A stretch of DNA of 35,252 bases from Azoarcus sp. (GCA_031289095.1 JAITQD010000084.1:1-35252); one strand, 5' to 3'; numbered from the stretch's first letter, positions 9,282 to 18,398 are shown. A program made the numbers and translations. The notes: a model not told the origin generated them from the letters alone.

Positions 9282-9868
9282 GTTTGTTCGCCCGCCGCGA
9301 GCAGCGCTTCAACCTGGGAAAGCCGGGCGCGCGGTTGATGGCGGTCGCGTTCGGCGTCAGCCGGGTAGATGGAAAGCCTGGCCGGTATATCTTCCCAATC
9401 GAGGGCGAGCGCCATTTCGGGGGCATCGGGCGCGGGCTTGCGCACTTCGCGGTGTTCAAAGGCGAGGCCGGTATCGAGGAAAAAGATTTCGACGTCTTTG
9501 GCGCTTTCCGGGAAAAGGTCGATTTCGAGTTCGGCGTAACGGCCCGCAGTACCGTCGAGCGCGCCGCCGGTCAGGTAGGGCCGGAACCCGGCGAGCCGGC
9601 GCATCAGCCCTGCCGCCGCCGTGCGCATGCGGGCGAGGCGCTCGGTTTGTTCCTCGCCCTGGTACAACGATTGCCAAGTGCGCAGTTCGGTCTCGATCTC
9701 GGCGTTGGCTGGCAGATCCTCGCCATCGCCCGCGCCAAGCTGGCGGGCGGCCTTGCGTTTGGCAAAACCGAAATCGCCAACACCGTCCTCGGCCATCATG
9801 CGCGCGGCAAGCGCGGCGATTTCTCGGCGGCGTTGCGCGCTCCGGAGAGGAAAACCATGTTGCGCCAT
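9278..9868 (-). CDS. Uncharacterised protein with nucleotidyltransferase-like motif
   Basis: I do not recognise a named gene. The 196-residue product has a basic, helical N-terminus (about 1-90). A segment beginning [21 protein letters not shown] then follows. The pattern, a GG pair followed about eleven residues later by alternating acidic residues, resembles the hG[GS]...[DE]h[DE]h motif of Pol-beta-type minimal nucleotidyltransferases, though it is imperfect. The next part ([23 protein letters not shown]) looks like a strand-helix unit of the same fold. No membrane segment or signal peptide is seen. It is divergent from mpl with a 60-bp gap and stands at the head of the aroQ-accBC-prmA strand. 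The nucleotidyltransferase idea is inference; the coding status is well supported by length, codon use and position. Confidence 0.7.
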   Translation of the reverse strand: MAQHGFPLRSAQRRREIAALAARMMAEDGVGDFGFAKRKAARQLGAGDGEDLPANAEIETELRTWQSLYQGEEQTERLARMRTAAAGLMRRLAGFRPYLTGGALDGTAGRYAELEIDLFPESAKDVEIFFLDTGLAFEHREVRKPAPDAPEMALALDWEDIPARLSIYPADAERDRHQPRARLSQVEALLAAGEQT

Positions 9869-9892
9869 GGAAGATACGTATCCGCCTTCGGG

Positions 9893-9912
9893 TAGAATCC
9901 GTTCATTCTACA
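9893..9912. promoter_or_regulatory. Inverted repeat carrying TAGAAT on both strands between divergent genes
   Basis: GTAGAAT and ATTCTAC form a perfect 7-bp inverted repeat around a 6-bp spacer. Each arm contains TAGAAT, a good -10 hexamer: 9894-9899 on plus toward mpl, and 9906-9911 on minus toward the nucleotidyltransferase-like gene. No strong -35 box is visible for either. It could be a face-to-face promoter pair or an operator. Confidence 0.4.
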
Positions 9913-9928
9913 CGGGGCGTTTGCATCC

Positions 9929-11284
9929 ATGCACATCCACATTCTCGGCATTTGCGGCACCTTCATGGGGGGTATGGCGCAGTTGGCGGCGGCTTCAGGA
10001 CACAAGGTCACGGGTTGCGACGCCAACGTCTACCCGCCGATGAGCGACCAGTTACGGGCGGCGGGCATCGCGCTCACCGAAGGGTTCGATGTCGACCAGA
10101 CCGGCCTGAAGCCCGACGTGTTCGTGATCGGCAACGCCATCTCGCGCGGTAATCCGCTGCTTGAAGCGATTCTCGACCAGGGGCTGCCCTATGTCTCCGG
10201 CCCGCAGTGGCTGGCCGAAAACGTCCTGCAAGGGCGCTGGGTGCTTGGCGTGGCGGGTACGCACGGCAAGACCACCACGGCGGCGATGCTCGCCTTCATC
10301 CTGGAAAAAGCGGGACTCAATCCCGGCTTTCTGATTGGCGGCGTGCCGCTGGATTTCGGCGTTTCCGCCCGTCTCGGCAAGACGCCCCTGTTCGTGATCG
10401 AGGCCGACGAGTACGACACGGCCTTCTGCGACAAACGCTCCAAGTTCGTGCATTACCGGCCCCGTACCGTGATTCTGAACAACCTGGAGTTCGATCATGC
10501 GGACATCTTCGCCGATCTGGCGGCGATCGAGACGCAGTTCCACCATCTCGTGCGCACCTTGCCCACTTCGGGCCGCATCGTCGCCAATGCCAGGGAAGAA
10601 AGCCTGAGGCGCGTGCTCGCGCGCGGCTGCTGGACGCCGGTGGACTGGTTCAATGCCTGGAAGGACGGCTGGGGCGTGGAAGGCGACGATGCCGACGGCA
10701 GTCTCGTCATCTACGACGACAGCGGCGAAATCGGTCGCACGCAGTGGCAGCTAACGGGCGCTCACAACCGGGCCAACGCCTGCGCCGCGCTCCTGGCCGC
10801 GCGCCATGTCGGGGTTGCACCTGCCGATGGGCTGGCGGCCCTGTCCGAATTCAAAAATGTCAAGCGCCGCCTGGAAGTGCGCGGCGAGGCCGGCGGCGTG
10901 AAGGTCTATGACGATTTTGCCCACCATCCCACCGCCATCGGGACGACGCTCGACGGTTTGCGCCGCAAGGTGGGGCCGGCGGCGCGCATCCTTGCGGTAC
11001 TGGAGCCGCGCTCCAACACCATGAAAATGGGCACGATGAAAGACAAGCTCGTGGCGAGCCTGCGGCAGGCCGACCGGGTGTTCTGCTACAGCGCCAGCCT
11101 GGGGTGGGACGCCGCCGCCGTCCTTGCGCCGTTGGGTGAACACCAGTCTTGTCATGACGACCTTGCCGCCCTGGTGGCCGCAGTCGCCGCTGAAGCGCGT
11201 CCTGGCGACCACGTGCTGGTGATGAGCAACGGCGGCTTCGGCGGCATCCACCAGAAGCTGCTCGACGCGCTTGCCGCGCCCTGA
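9929..11284 (+). CDS. mpl: UDP-MurNAc:L-Ala-gamma-D-Glu-meso-DAP ligase (murein recycling)
   Basis: Mpl ligates the recovered tripeptide L-Ala-D-Glu-meso-diaminopimelate onto UDP-MurNAc, so that cell-wall peptides are reused. The 451-residue protein starts MHIHILGICGTFMGGMA, a Rossmann-like nucleotide segment typical of Mpl. It has the Mur ligase ATP loop AGTHGKTTTAAM at about residue 108. EADEYDTAFCDKRSKF is an Mpl hallmark that separates it from MurC. The DFAHHPTAIGTTLDGLR segment and the C-terminal MSNGGFGGIHQKLL are also characteristic. Its length matches E. coli Mpl (457). It is a single-gene unit: divergent from the gene before it and convergent with the BON lipoprotein gene, whose stop is 2 bp away. 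Confidence 0.97.
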   Translation: MHIHILGICGTFMGGMAQLAAASGHKVTGCDANVYPPMSDQLRAAGIALTEGFDVDQTGLKPDVFVIGNAISRGNPLLEAILDQGLPYVSGPQWLAENVLQGRWVLGVAGTHGKTTTAAMLAFILEKAGLNPGFLIGGVPLDFGVSARLGKTPLFVIEADEYDTAFCDKRSKFVHYRPRTVILNNLEFDHADIFADLAAIETQFHHLVRTLPTSGRIVANAREESLRRVLARGCWTPVDWFNAWKDGWGVEGDDADGSLVIYDDSGEIGRTQWQLTGAHNRANACAALLAARHVGVAPADGLAALSEFKNVKRRLEVRGEAGGVKVYDDFAHHPTAIGTTLDGLRRKVGPAARILAVLEPRSNTMKMGTMKDKLVASLRQADRVFCYSASLGWDAAAVLAPLGEHQSCHDDLAALVAAVAAEARPGDHVLVMSNGGFGGIHQKLLDALAAP

Positions 11285-11286
11285 GA

Positions 11287-11961
11287 TCAGGGCGCTTCGG
11301 ACAATGGAGACGGAGCGGGTTCGTTGCTTCGGTTGCTGTTGGCGTTGTCGAGCTTTTTGGCGGCGTTTTCGCCGATGTATTCAAACACCTTGACGACTCT
11401 CGTTACACCTCGGCTGGTGCGGGCGATTTCCGCCGCCTGATTGCCTTCGGCGTGGGTAACGATGCCGAGCAGGAAGACGGCGCCCGCCTCGGTGACGACC
11501 TTGATGTGGTTGAAAGAGAACTGGCCGCTGTTGAGGAAGCGCGTTTTTACGTTGGACGTGGTGAGCGCGTCGTTGCTGCGGGCACCCAGCGAGGAGGGCG
11601 GGCCGACGACCAGTTCATTGACGACGGAACGCACGTTGGCGACGCTCCAGGCCAAGCGTTGCATCTCGGTGCGCGTGCTTTCGTTCTGCACTTCGCCGGT
11701 GAGCAGCACGTTGCGGTTGTACGAGGTGACGTTGATGTGATTGAGCGAGCCGAAATGCTTGCTCACGGTGTCGGCCACCTTCCATTCGATGGCTTCGTCG
11801 TCGACGTAGGAGCCCGAGGTTCGGCGATCGGCGACCATGACCGCGCCCGCGCCGATCCCGACGGCAACAAGCGGAAAGCAGCCCTGCAACAGGGTTGCGC
11901 TGGCGAGGACGAACGCGCCCAGCATCAGCGGGCGGCGGACGGAGAACGACAAGGTATCCAT
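11287..11961 (-). CDS. dolP: BON-domain outer-membrane lipoprotein, DolP (YraP)-like
   Basis: The 224-residue product has a lipoprotein signal peptide ending LLQGC, so Cys28 is the lipidated residue. Two BON domains follow, at roughly 48-115 and 122-190. The second has GAVFLLGIVTHAEGNQAAEIA, a typical BON strand-helix segment. In E. coli, DolP (YraP) supports outer-membrane integrity and the BAM complex. A tail rich in Asn, Ser and Pro ends the protein. The ATG at 11961 is 1 bp from the stop of the SIS-domain gene. The diaA-dolP order matches E. coli yraN-diaA-yraP, which supports the name. Orthology rests on this synteny and on domain layout. Confidence 0.87.
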   Translation of the reverse strand: MDTLSFSVRRPLMLGAFVLASATLLQGCFPLVAVGIGAGAVMVADRRTSGSYVDDEAIEWKVADTVSKHFGSLNHINVTSYNRNVLLTGEVQNESTRTEMQRLAWSVANVRSVVNELVVGPPSSLGARSNDALTTSNVKTRFLNSGQFSFNHIKVVTEAGAVFLLGIVTHAEGNQAAEIARTSRGVTRVVKVFEYIGENAAKKLDNANSNRSNEPAPSPLSEAP

Positions 11962-11962
11962 T

Positions 11963-12598
<636 letters not shown>

Positions 12599-12828
12599 CT
12601 AGCATGCGCGTCTGGGGCGGCAGGAATGTTCTTGCCTGCAAAAGACCTGAAGACCGGACGTGGAACTTCCGCTTTTGCGTCATGCCGCTGCGTTGCAGGG
12701 CATTCCCGATGCCGGGCGCGAACATCGTCATGTCCGCAAGATGGCGGCATGGTTCGGCGGGCCGCGCCCGCAGGTCTGCGCGCCTCGTGGTCAGTCCCGC
12801 CAGGGGGCGTACTGTGGTGGTTGTGCAA

Positions 12829-12958
12829 CGGGCCGGGCCGGGCCGGGGGGCGGGGCGCCCGGCCCGTGGAAGCGGACGGACTTACGTCCGGCTCCACGAG
12901 CGGCAATGATCCCGCGCCGAGCGGGGAACGTTCCCGGTGGCATGAGATCGACGCGATC
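12829..12958. repeat. Cluster of inverted repeats / hairpins upstream of hupB
   Basis: Four structures follow one another. CGGGCCGGG (12829-12837, also 12834-12842) pairs with CCCGGCCCG (12858-12866). GTGGAAGCGGACG (12866-12878) pairs with CGTCCGGCTCCAC (12885-12897) at 11 of 13 positions around a 6-base loop. CCCGC/GCGGG (12911-12925) is a perfect 5-bp stem. GGGAACGTTCCC (12924-12935) is a 12-bp perfect palindrome, and GATCG-ACG-CGATC follows (12946-12958). No U-tract follows, so these are not intrinsic terminators. A structured RNA, a REP-like element or protein sites are all possible. Confidence 0.6.
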
Positions 12959-13088
12959 CGTGGCGGAATTATGTAAATACTGTATGCAGGATGCTGTTCC
13001 CGATCGTGATTGGCGCAAGCGATGACGACGGGCAGATCCGATGCCGTATTTTTAGCTGTTGCGGGGGTGTACTTCCTCATGGCGGTGT

Positions 13089-13094
13089 TAGAAT
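13089..13094 (+). promoter_or_regulatory. Candidate -10 element (TAGAAT) for hupB
   Basis: TAGAAT lies 65 bp upstream of the hupB start codon, giving a leader of roughly 55-60 nt. The spacing to any -35-like box is unclear: TTGCGG at 13059 is 24 bp away. HU genes are highly expressed, so a promoter here is expected. Confidence 0.4.
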
Positions 13095-13158
13095 CCGCCG
13101 GGCTGATGCAGTCGTTCGTCCAAGCAAGTAACAACAACCTGTCTAATCGAGGAAAAGC

Positions 13159-13449
13159 ATGAACAAAGGTGAATTCGTCGAAGCCCTGGCTGATCGTCTG
13201 GAAGTGCCGCGTGCTCAGGCCGAGCGCGCACTGGCCGGCGTTCTTGAGATTGTGTCCGAGGAACTGGTCAAGGGCGAGAAAGTCGCTTTTACCGGGTTTG
13301 GCTCGTTCGAGGTGTCCAGACGGGCGGCTCGTACGGGGCGCAATCCGCAGACCGGCGGCACGCTCGATATTCCTGAATCGAACGTGCCCAAGTTTTCCGC
13401 TGGCGCCACGCTGAAGGCCGCAGTCAACGCCGTCAAGGGCAAGCGCTGA
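13159..13449 (+). CDS. hupB: DNA-binding protein HU-beta type
   Basis: HU is a small nucleoid protein that bends DNA as a dimer. The 96-residue product begins MNKGEFVEALADRL and contains GFGSFEV followed by the DNA-binding arm with ARTGRNPQTG, the HU/IHF signature. The arm's RNPQTG with the following proline region is intact. There is a clear AGGAA ribosome binding site upstream of ATG 13159. It is transcribed alone, with a strong terminator 30 bp after the stop. It could be named hupA or hupB; a plain HU identity is certain, while the letter is by convention. Confidence 0.96.
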   Translation: MNKGEFVEALADRLEVPRAQAERALAGVLEIVSEELVKGEKVAFTGFGSFEVSRRAARTGRNPQTGGTLDIPESNVPKFSAGATLKAAVNAVKGKR

Positions 13450-13480
13450 ACCGCCGAACCGGACAGGGCGTTCAACATAA

Positions 13481-13512
13481 AAAACCGACAGGTTGCACCT
13501 GCCGGTTTTTTT
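13481..13512 (+). terminator. Intrinsic terminator of hupB
   Basis: AAAACCG-A-CAGGT pairs with ACCTG-C-CGGTTTT around a TGC loop, giving 12 pairs with one A/C mismatch, and it ends in a T run. Because the stem is flanked by A and T runs it can also act on the minus strand, ending the nusB operon transcript that arrives from the other side. Confidence 0.92.
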
Positions 13513-13543
13513 ATTGCCTTCACATCGCAGAGGCGTGACGGTG

Positions 13544-14128
13544 TCAGCCGTTGCCGCTGTCTTCGCGTTTACCTTGCCGGCGGCTCTCGCGGACGGCGGC
13601 GGCTTCTTCGGGGCGGATGCTGGCCGCCAGGCGGTCGAGTACGCCATTGACGAATTTGTGACCGTCGGTGCCGCCATATTTTTTTGCCAGTTCGATGGCT
13701 TCGTTGATGACAACGCGGTAAGGCGTTTCAATATCGTGGCGCAATTCAAAAGCGCCCAACAGCAGCAGCGCATGTTCGACCGGCGACAGTTCCGTGACGG
13801 CGCGCGTGAGCAGGGGAGCGAAAAGCGCGCGCAATTCCCCGGCCTCATCGACCGCGCCTTGCAGCAGGGCGGTGAAAAAATCGGCATCGACCGGGGTGTG
13901 TGCCTTTGTTCCTTTCTGGTCTTCCGGCGTGGCGCTGCCAAGGAGTTCCCGGATGGCGTGCAATTGGGCCTGCGGCGGCTGTTCGGGCAAGGACTCGCGC
14001 GCGGGCGGCGCTTGCGCGCCAGCCTCGCCGGTGGGCGCGTTGTGCAGCAGCCATTGATAGATACTCTGTAACGCCAGTTCGCGCGCGCGCCGCCGGGCCG
14101 CGATCTCCCCTCGTCCTTCGCGGCTCAT
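13544..14128 (-). CDS. nusB: Transcription antitermination factor NusB
   Basis: NusB binds boxA RNA with NusE (ribosomal S10) to keep RNA polymerase processive on rRNA operons. The 194-residue protein has the N-terminal [15 protein letters not shown] helix and the C-terminal core [35 protein letters not shown] and [10 protein letters not shown]. NusB is usually 140-160 residues. The excess here is a Pro/Ala-rich insertion after the first helix (about residues 29-75, covering [14 protein letters not shown] and the part before HTPVDADFF) and a charged C-terminal tail. It overlaps the ribH stop by 4 bp (ATGA), the standard ribH-nusB coupling. The strong bidirectional terminator after hupB lies just downstream. 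Confidence 0.95.
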   Translation of the reverse strand: MSREGRGEIAARRRARELALQSIYQWLLHNAPTGEAGAQAPPARESLPEQPPQAQLHAIRELLGSATPEDQKGTKAHTPVDADFFTALLQGAVDEAGELRALFAPLLTRAVTELSPVEHALLLLGAFELRHDIETPYRVVINEAIELAKKYGGTDGHKFVNGVLDRLAASIRPEEAAAVRESRRQGKREDSGNG

Positions 14129-14592
14129 GGCAGCGTCTTTTGCAGGTTGGCCATTTCCACCGCCGCGCGCGCGCAGTCGCAGCCTTTTTCCCGCATCCGC
14201 ACGAGCGCCTGATCGTCGTTGTTGGTGGTCAACACGCCATTGGCGACTGGCAGGCCGTGATCGAGGGTGACGCGGGTGATACCCGCACCGGCTTCGTTGG
14301 AAACCAGTTCAAAATGATAGGTTTCGCCGCGCACGACCGCGCCCAGCGCCACCAGGGCGTCGAATTTGCCGCTTTGGGCGAGGCGTTGCAGCACCAGCGG
14401 AATTTCAAGCGCGCCGGGCACGGTGGCGACGCGGATCCGTTCGGGTGAAACGCCAAGGGCGCGCAGCTCGTCGAGGCAGGCCGACAGCAGTCCTTCACCT
14501 ATTTTCGGGTTGAAGCGGCTCATGACCACGCCAATGCGCAGTCCCTGTCCGTTAAGGTCGATGTCGTAAGTAGCGATGTCGTTTGGGGGCAT
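14125..14592 (-). CDS. ribH: 6,7-Dimethyl-8-ribityllumazine synthase
   Basis: RibH condenses 5-amino-6-ribitylaminouracil with 3,4-dihydroxy-2-butanone 4-phosphate to make lumazine, the penultimate riboflavin step. The 155-residue protein carries [46 protein letters not shown] (with the catalytic His) and [12 protein letters not shown]. Its length is normal. Members usually assemble into pentamers or icosahedra. It lies 30 bp after ribBX and overlaps nusB by 4 bp. Confidence 0.97.
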   Translation of the reverse strand: MPPNDIATYDIDLNGQGLRIGVVMSRFNPKIGEGLLSACLDELRALGVSPERIRVATVPGALEIPLVLQRLAQSGKFDALVALGAVVRGETYHFELVSNEAGAGITRVTLDHGLPVANGVLTTNNDDQALVRMREKGCDCARAAVEMANLQKTLP

Positions 14593-14622
14593 GGTGTCTC
14601 GTTGCGGGAAAAACAGGCGGCT

Positions 14623-15831
14623 TCAGGCGGATTTGCCGGAGCCGGGGGGATGGATGCCGGGAAGGGGAGCTTTGTCCGGTTCGAGTTGCGCGAGAAAACC
14701 TGTGATTTCGAGGCCGAAGCCGCCCATGTTGGGAATCTTGCGCGGGCTGGCCAGCACGCGCATCTTGCCAACGTTGAGTTTGCGCAGGATTTGCGCGCCG
14801 ACGCCGGACAGGCGCGCATCCCAGCGCGTCTGCGGCGTCCCCTGGCCGGTGAGGCGGTCAAGCAGTTCCTGACCGCTCTGCGGGCGGTAAAGGAGCACGA
14901 CCACGCCGGCTTCGGACTCAGCCAGTCCGGCGAGCGCCTGACTGATCGAAAAGGCATGACCGGCGTCGGCGGAGTCGAGAAAATCGACGAAGGAAACCGG
15001 CTCATGCACGCGCACAAACGTTTCATGTTCGGGGTGGATGTCGCCATGGTAGACCGCGAAATGCACGTCGCCCGAGGTCGTGTCCCGGAACGCAGCGAGG
15101 CGGAAACGTCCGTAAGGCGTGTTGATTTCCTTATCGGCGATTTTTTCCACCAGACGCTCGGTGGCGGCGCGGTATTCGATGAGGTCGCGGATGGCGCCGA
15201 TCTTGAGGCCGTGTTTGCGGGCGAACTCGACCAAGTCGGGCAGTCGCGCCATGGTGCCGTCTTCCTTGAGCACTTCGCAGATCACCGCCGCCGGTTCCAG
15301 CCCGGCGAGTTGGGTCAGGTCACAGCCGGCCTCGGTGTGTCCGGCGCGGATCAGCACGCCGCCCGCCTTGGCGGTGAGCGGAAAAATGTGGCCGGGCATC
15401 ACGACATCTTCCGGGCGGGCGTGGCGGGCGACGGCCACCTGTATCGTGCGGGCGCGGTCGTGCGCGGAAATGCCGGTGGTGACGCCGGTGGCGGCCTCGA
15501 TCGAGACGGTGAACGCGGTGCCGTGCGGGGCACGGTTGTCGTTGACCATCTGTTCCAGCCCGAGCTGCTTGCAGCGTTCTGAGGTGAGTGTCAGGCAGAC
15601 AAGGCCGCGCCCGTGCGTGACCATGAAGTTGATCGCCTCCGGGGTGACGAACTCGGCGGCCATCAGCAGATCGCCTTCGTTCTCGCGGTCTTCCTCGTCG
15701 ACGAGGATGACAACGCGCCCAGCCTTGATTTCCGCGATGATCTCGGAGATCGGCGACAGGGCGCCGGATTTTGCGCGCTCAGGCGTCAGGGGAGCGAGCG
15801 GGAGAGGAAAGGTTTGGACTTGTGCGCTCAT
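14623..15831 (-). CDS. ribBX: RibBX: DHBP synthase with degenerate GTP cyclohydrolase II domain
   Basis: The N-terminal half (about 25-205) is 3,4-dihydroxy-2-butanone-4-phosphate synthase. It has DEEDRENEGDL and HTEAGCDLTQLAGL, which hold the metal and ribulose-5-phosphate ligands. The C-terminal half (about 208-402) aligns in layout with GTP cyclohydrolase II but has no cysteine at all. The zinc-binding Cys trio and the RCDCG motif of RibA are absent (VRVHEPVSFVDFLDSADAG appears there instead). A RibB fused to an inactive RibA-like domain is a known proteobacterial variant called RibBX. The cell should therefore need a separate ribA elsewhere. It is 402 residues long; the start is ATG 15831. 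It follows ribE by 103 bp in the rib-nusB cluster. Automated annotation would probably call it bifunctional RibBA, which the missing cysteines contradict. Confidence 0.9.
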   Translation of the reverse strand: MSAQVQTFPLPLAPLTPERAKSGALSPISEIIAEIKAGRVVILVDEEDRENEGDLLMAAEFVTPEAINFMVTHGRGLVCLTLTSERCKQLGLEQMVNDNRAPHGTAFTVSIEAATGVTTGISAHDRARTIQVAVARHARPEDVVMPGHIFPLTAKAGGVLIRAGHTEAGCDLTQLAGLEPAAVICEVLKEDGTMARLPDLVEFARKHGLKIGAIRDLIEYRAATERLVEKIADKEINTPYGRFRLAAFRDTTSGDVHFAVYHGDIHPEHETFVRVHEPVSFVDFLDSADAGHAFSISQALAGLAESEAGVVVLLYRPQSGQELLDRLTGQGTPQTRWDARLSGVGAQILRKLNVGKMRVLASPRKIPNMGGFGLEITGFLAQLEPDKAPLPGIHPPGSGKSA

Positions 15832-15934
15832 CGTGGAACGGGCTCCGGGTTGATGATTTTGCCTTCAGTGGCTGCGAGGGCCGAGGGCCAGGGCAGCAAC
15901 CGTGGCATGCGGATTCGTGTTGTCAGGCGCAGGT

Positions 15935-16549
15935 TCAGGAAGAGACTGCGCCATCTCCGTCGCGCCACGCCATCATGCGTTCGACGTAGCGGGCAATGAG
16001 GTCGATTTCCAGGTTGACCCTGCTGCCTGCCGCCAAGTGCTTGAGGTTGGTGACTTCAACTGTGTGCGGAATCAGGTTGGTCGAAAAATCCTGCCCCTCC
16101 ACACGATTGACCGTCAGGCTCACGCCATTGACGGTGATCGACCCCTTGCGCGCGATGTAACCGGCGATGGCCGCCGGTGCGCGCACGATCAACTCGAAAC
16201 TCTCCGCCACCGGTACGAACTTCACGACCTCGCCAATGCCATCCACGTGCCCGGTGACAAGGTGTCCGCCGAGGCGGTCGGAGAGCGCGAGCGCCTTTTC
16301 GAGATTGACCTCGGTGCCGACGCAATCCAGCCCGACTGCGCAGGTGAGCGTTTCGCGCGACACGTCGAACTTCACCCGCTGGCCTTCGCGTTCGATGACG
16401 GTGAGGCAGACACCGCTATTGGCGATGCTGTCGCCGACGGCGACGTCGCCCAGGTCGAGACCGGCTGCATCGACGGTGAGCCGCAGTCCGTCGCCCAGGG
16501 GTTCGGTGTGTTCAATACGGCCAAGCGCGGCCACGATACCGGAGAACAT
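15935..16549 (-). CDS. ribE: Riboflavin synthase, alpha subunit
   Basis: Riboflavin synthase dismutates two lumazine molecules to riboflavin and the pyrimidine precursor. The 204-residue protein begins MFSGIVAALGRIE, and its two homologous beta-barrel halves each carry a lumazine-binding motif. The N-terminal one includes DSIANSGVCLTVIE and the C-terminal one KGSITVNGVSLTVN. GGHLVTGHVDGIGEV at the junction is also diagnostic. It is named ribE here as in many Proteobacteria (ribC in E. coli). It lies 49 bp downstream of the dsbD stop. The usual upstream partner ribD is absent, and I see no FMN riboswitch in this cluster. Confidence 0.96.
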   Translation of the reverse strand: MFSGIVAALGRIEHTEPLGDGLRLTVDAAGLDLGDVAVGDSIANSGVCLTVIEREGQRVKFDVSRETLTCAVGLDCVGTEVNLEKALALSDRLGGHLVTGHVDGIGEVVKFVPVAESFELIVRAPAAIAGYIARKGSITVNGVSLTVNRVEGQDFSTNLIPHTVEVTNLKHLAAGSRVNLEIDLIARYVERMMAWRDGDGAVSS

Positions 16550-16598
16550 GGAATGAAAAGGGGAATGATTGAAAAGGGCGATTGTAGGCTGAAAGCGC

Positions 16599-18395
16599 CT
16601 ACAGTGCGCGATCCAGCAAGGCCGTGAACCGTGTGGCCGGCATGAACCCCGTTACGCGCAGGTCATCGCGCTGACGACCGGCGGCATCGAAAAAGACGAC
16701 TCCTGGCGGGCCGACAAAGCCGAAACGTTGCAGCAACGCCTTGTGTGCGTCGTCGTAGGCGGTGACGTCGACCTGGAGCAGTAACATGCGCCCCATGCGC
16801 GCGGCCACGTCCGAATCGCTGAACGTGTCGCGCGCCATTTCCTTGCACGCCACGCACCAGTCGGCATAAAAATCGAGCATGACCGGGCGACTGGCGGCGG
16901 CCAGCCGCGCATCGAGTTCGGCGTTTGAGGCGATGCGCTCGAAGGCGGGGGCGGTCAGTGGCGCGCGGGCCTGGAAAACGGCGAGCGGCTGCAACGGGTC
17001 GCGCGAACCGGCCAAGGCCCCGGCCAGCATGGCCGCACCGCAGACGAAGATCGCTACTCCCGTGGCCTTCCAGAACCGTTGCCAGCCATGGGCCTCGTGG
17101 GGCAAGGGGTCGAGCGCGGAAAGGAACACCCCCGAGAACAACAGCAACGCCGCCCAGCCGAGCATCACCGCCAGCCCAGGCAGTACCGGCGACGCCACCC
17201 AGAGCGCCACCGCCAGCAGCAGCACGCCTGCCGCTTTTTTCACCCCTTCCATCCACGGCCCGACTCTGGGCAGCACCGAGCGCGCCGCCAGGGCCACGGC
17301 GATGAGCGGCGTTCCCATGCCCAGCGCCAGCGCGAACAGGGCGAAGCCGCCGAGCACCGCGTCGCCGGTCTGTGCGATGTAGAGCAGGGCGCCCGCCAGC
17401 GGCGCGGTCACGCAGGGGCCGACGATCAAGGCCGACAACACGCCCATCACCGCCACGCCGCCGAGATGACCGCCTTTTTCCTGGTTGGCGGTATTGGCGA
17501 GCCGGCTTTGCAGCGCCACCGGCAGTTGCAGCGGGAAAAAGCCGAACATCGACAGCGCCAGCAACACGAAAAGAAGCGCGAACGCCGACAGCACCCAGAC
17601 GTTTTGCAGCGCGGCGGCGAGCAGGGTGCCGGTGAGTCCGGCGGCGACCCCGGCCACGGCGTAGGTGAGCGCCATGCCGAGCACGTAGGCGAGCGACAGC
17701 GCCAGTGCGCGCCCGCGCGACACCGGGCGTCCCGCGCCGACGACGATGCCCGACAGAATCGGGATCATCGGGAAGGTGCAAGGCGTAAACGCCAGGAGGA
17801 GACCGAGGCCGAAAAAGCTCGCCAGCACCAGCGGATTGCGGGCGGTAAAAAGCAGTCCGGCGATTTGGCCACTTTCGTCGCCGCCGTGCGTGGCGTCGGC
17901 GGGCGTGAGATCAAACAAGCGGTCAAGACCGGTCTTGTCGCCGCCCGGACTTGCCGTGAGGTCGATGTCTGCGTGCTGCGGCGTGGGCGGATAGCACACG
18001 CCGCCGTCCCAACAGCCCTGGCTGGTCACGGTGAGGGTGAAACGTTTGATTTCCGCCGGGGCTGTGACCGGTAGCAAGATGCGCAACTGGCCGCGATAGA
18101 TTTCGACCTCGCCGAACAACGGATCGGCATGGCGTTCGCCGGGAGGGCGTTGGGCTGCGCCAAGCGCGACCCCGGACGGCGACGCCTCGAAGCGGAAACG
18201 CTCGCCGTACAGGTAATAACCGCGTGCGACATCGAAGACCACCTCGACGGTCTCCGGCCCGAGGGCGCGGGCGTGCATGGCGAAGGCTTTTTCCGGGTCG
18301 AGTGGATCGGCGGCGCGCGCCGGCAGGGCGAGCAGCGCCAACAGGAAGGCGGCGAGGACGAGCGGCAGACGGAGAAAAACAAAACGGATCGGCAT
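16599..18395 (-). CDS. dsbD: Thiol:disulfide interchange protein DsbD
   Basis: DsbD carries electrons from cytoplasmic thioredoxin across the inner membrane to periplasmic isomerases and to cytochrome c maturation. The 598-residue protein has a signal peptide (cleavage after ARA near residue 28). The N-terminal periplasmic domain has Cys128 and Cys134 (GCWDGGVC). Eight or so membrane helices follow, with the redox pair Cys206 (FTPCTFPM) and Cys328 (VGPCVTAP). The C-terminal thioredoxin-like domain has DWCVAC (Cys514, Cys517). All six catalytic cysteines are present, so it should be active. It starts 3 bp after the stop of a truncated cutA frame, the remains of the common cutA-dsbD pair, and may be transcribed from the pldA side. 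Confidence 0.97.
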   Translation of the reverse strand: MPIRFVFLRLPLVLAAFLLALLALPARAADPLDPEKAFAMHARALGPETVEVVFDVARGYYLYGERFRFEASPSGVALGAAQRPPGERHADPLFGEVEIYRGQLRILLPVTAPAEIKRFTLTVTSQGCWDGGVCYPPTPQHADIDLTASPGGDKTGLDRLFDLTPADATHGGDESGQIAGLLFTARNPLVLASFFGLGLLLAFTPCTFPMIPILSGIVVGAGRPVSRGRALALSLAYVLGMALTYAVAGVAAGLTGTLLAAALQNVWVLSAFALLFVLLALSMFGFFPLQLPVALQSRLANTANQEKGGHLGGVAVMGVLSALIVGPCVTAPLAGALLYIAQTGDAVLGGFALFALALGMGTPLIAVALAARSVLPRVGPWMEGVKKAAGVLLLAVALWVASPVLPGLAVMLGWAALLLFSGVFLSALDPLPHEAHGWQRFWKATGVAIFVCGAAMLAGALAGSRDPLQPLAVFQARAPLTAPAFERIASNAELDARLAAASRPVMLDFYADWCVACKEMARDTFSDSDVAARMGRMLLLQVDVTAYDDAHKALLQRFGFVGPPGVVFFDAAGRQRDDLRVTGFMPATRFTALLDRAL

Positions 18396-18398
18396 GGG

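Noticed and set aside
15832..15934. Possible FMN riboswitch in front of ribBX
   Set aside because: The 103-bp gap is too short and shows none of the conserved RFN-element blocks.
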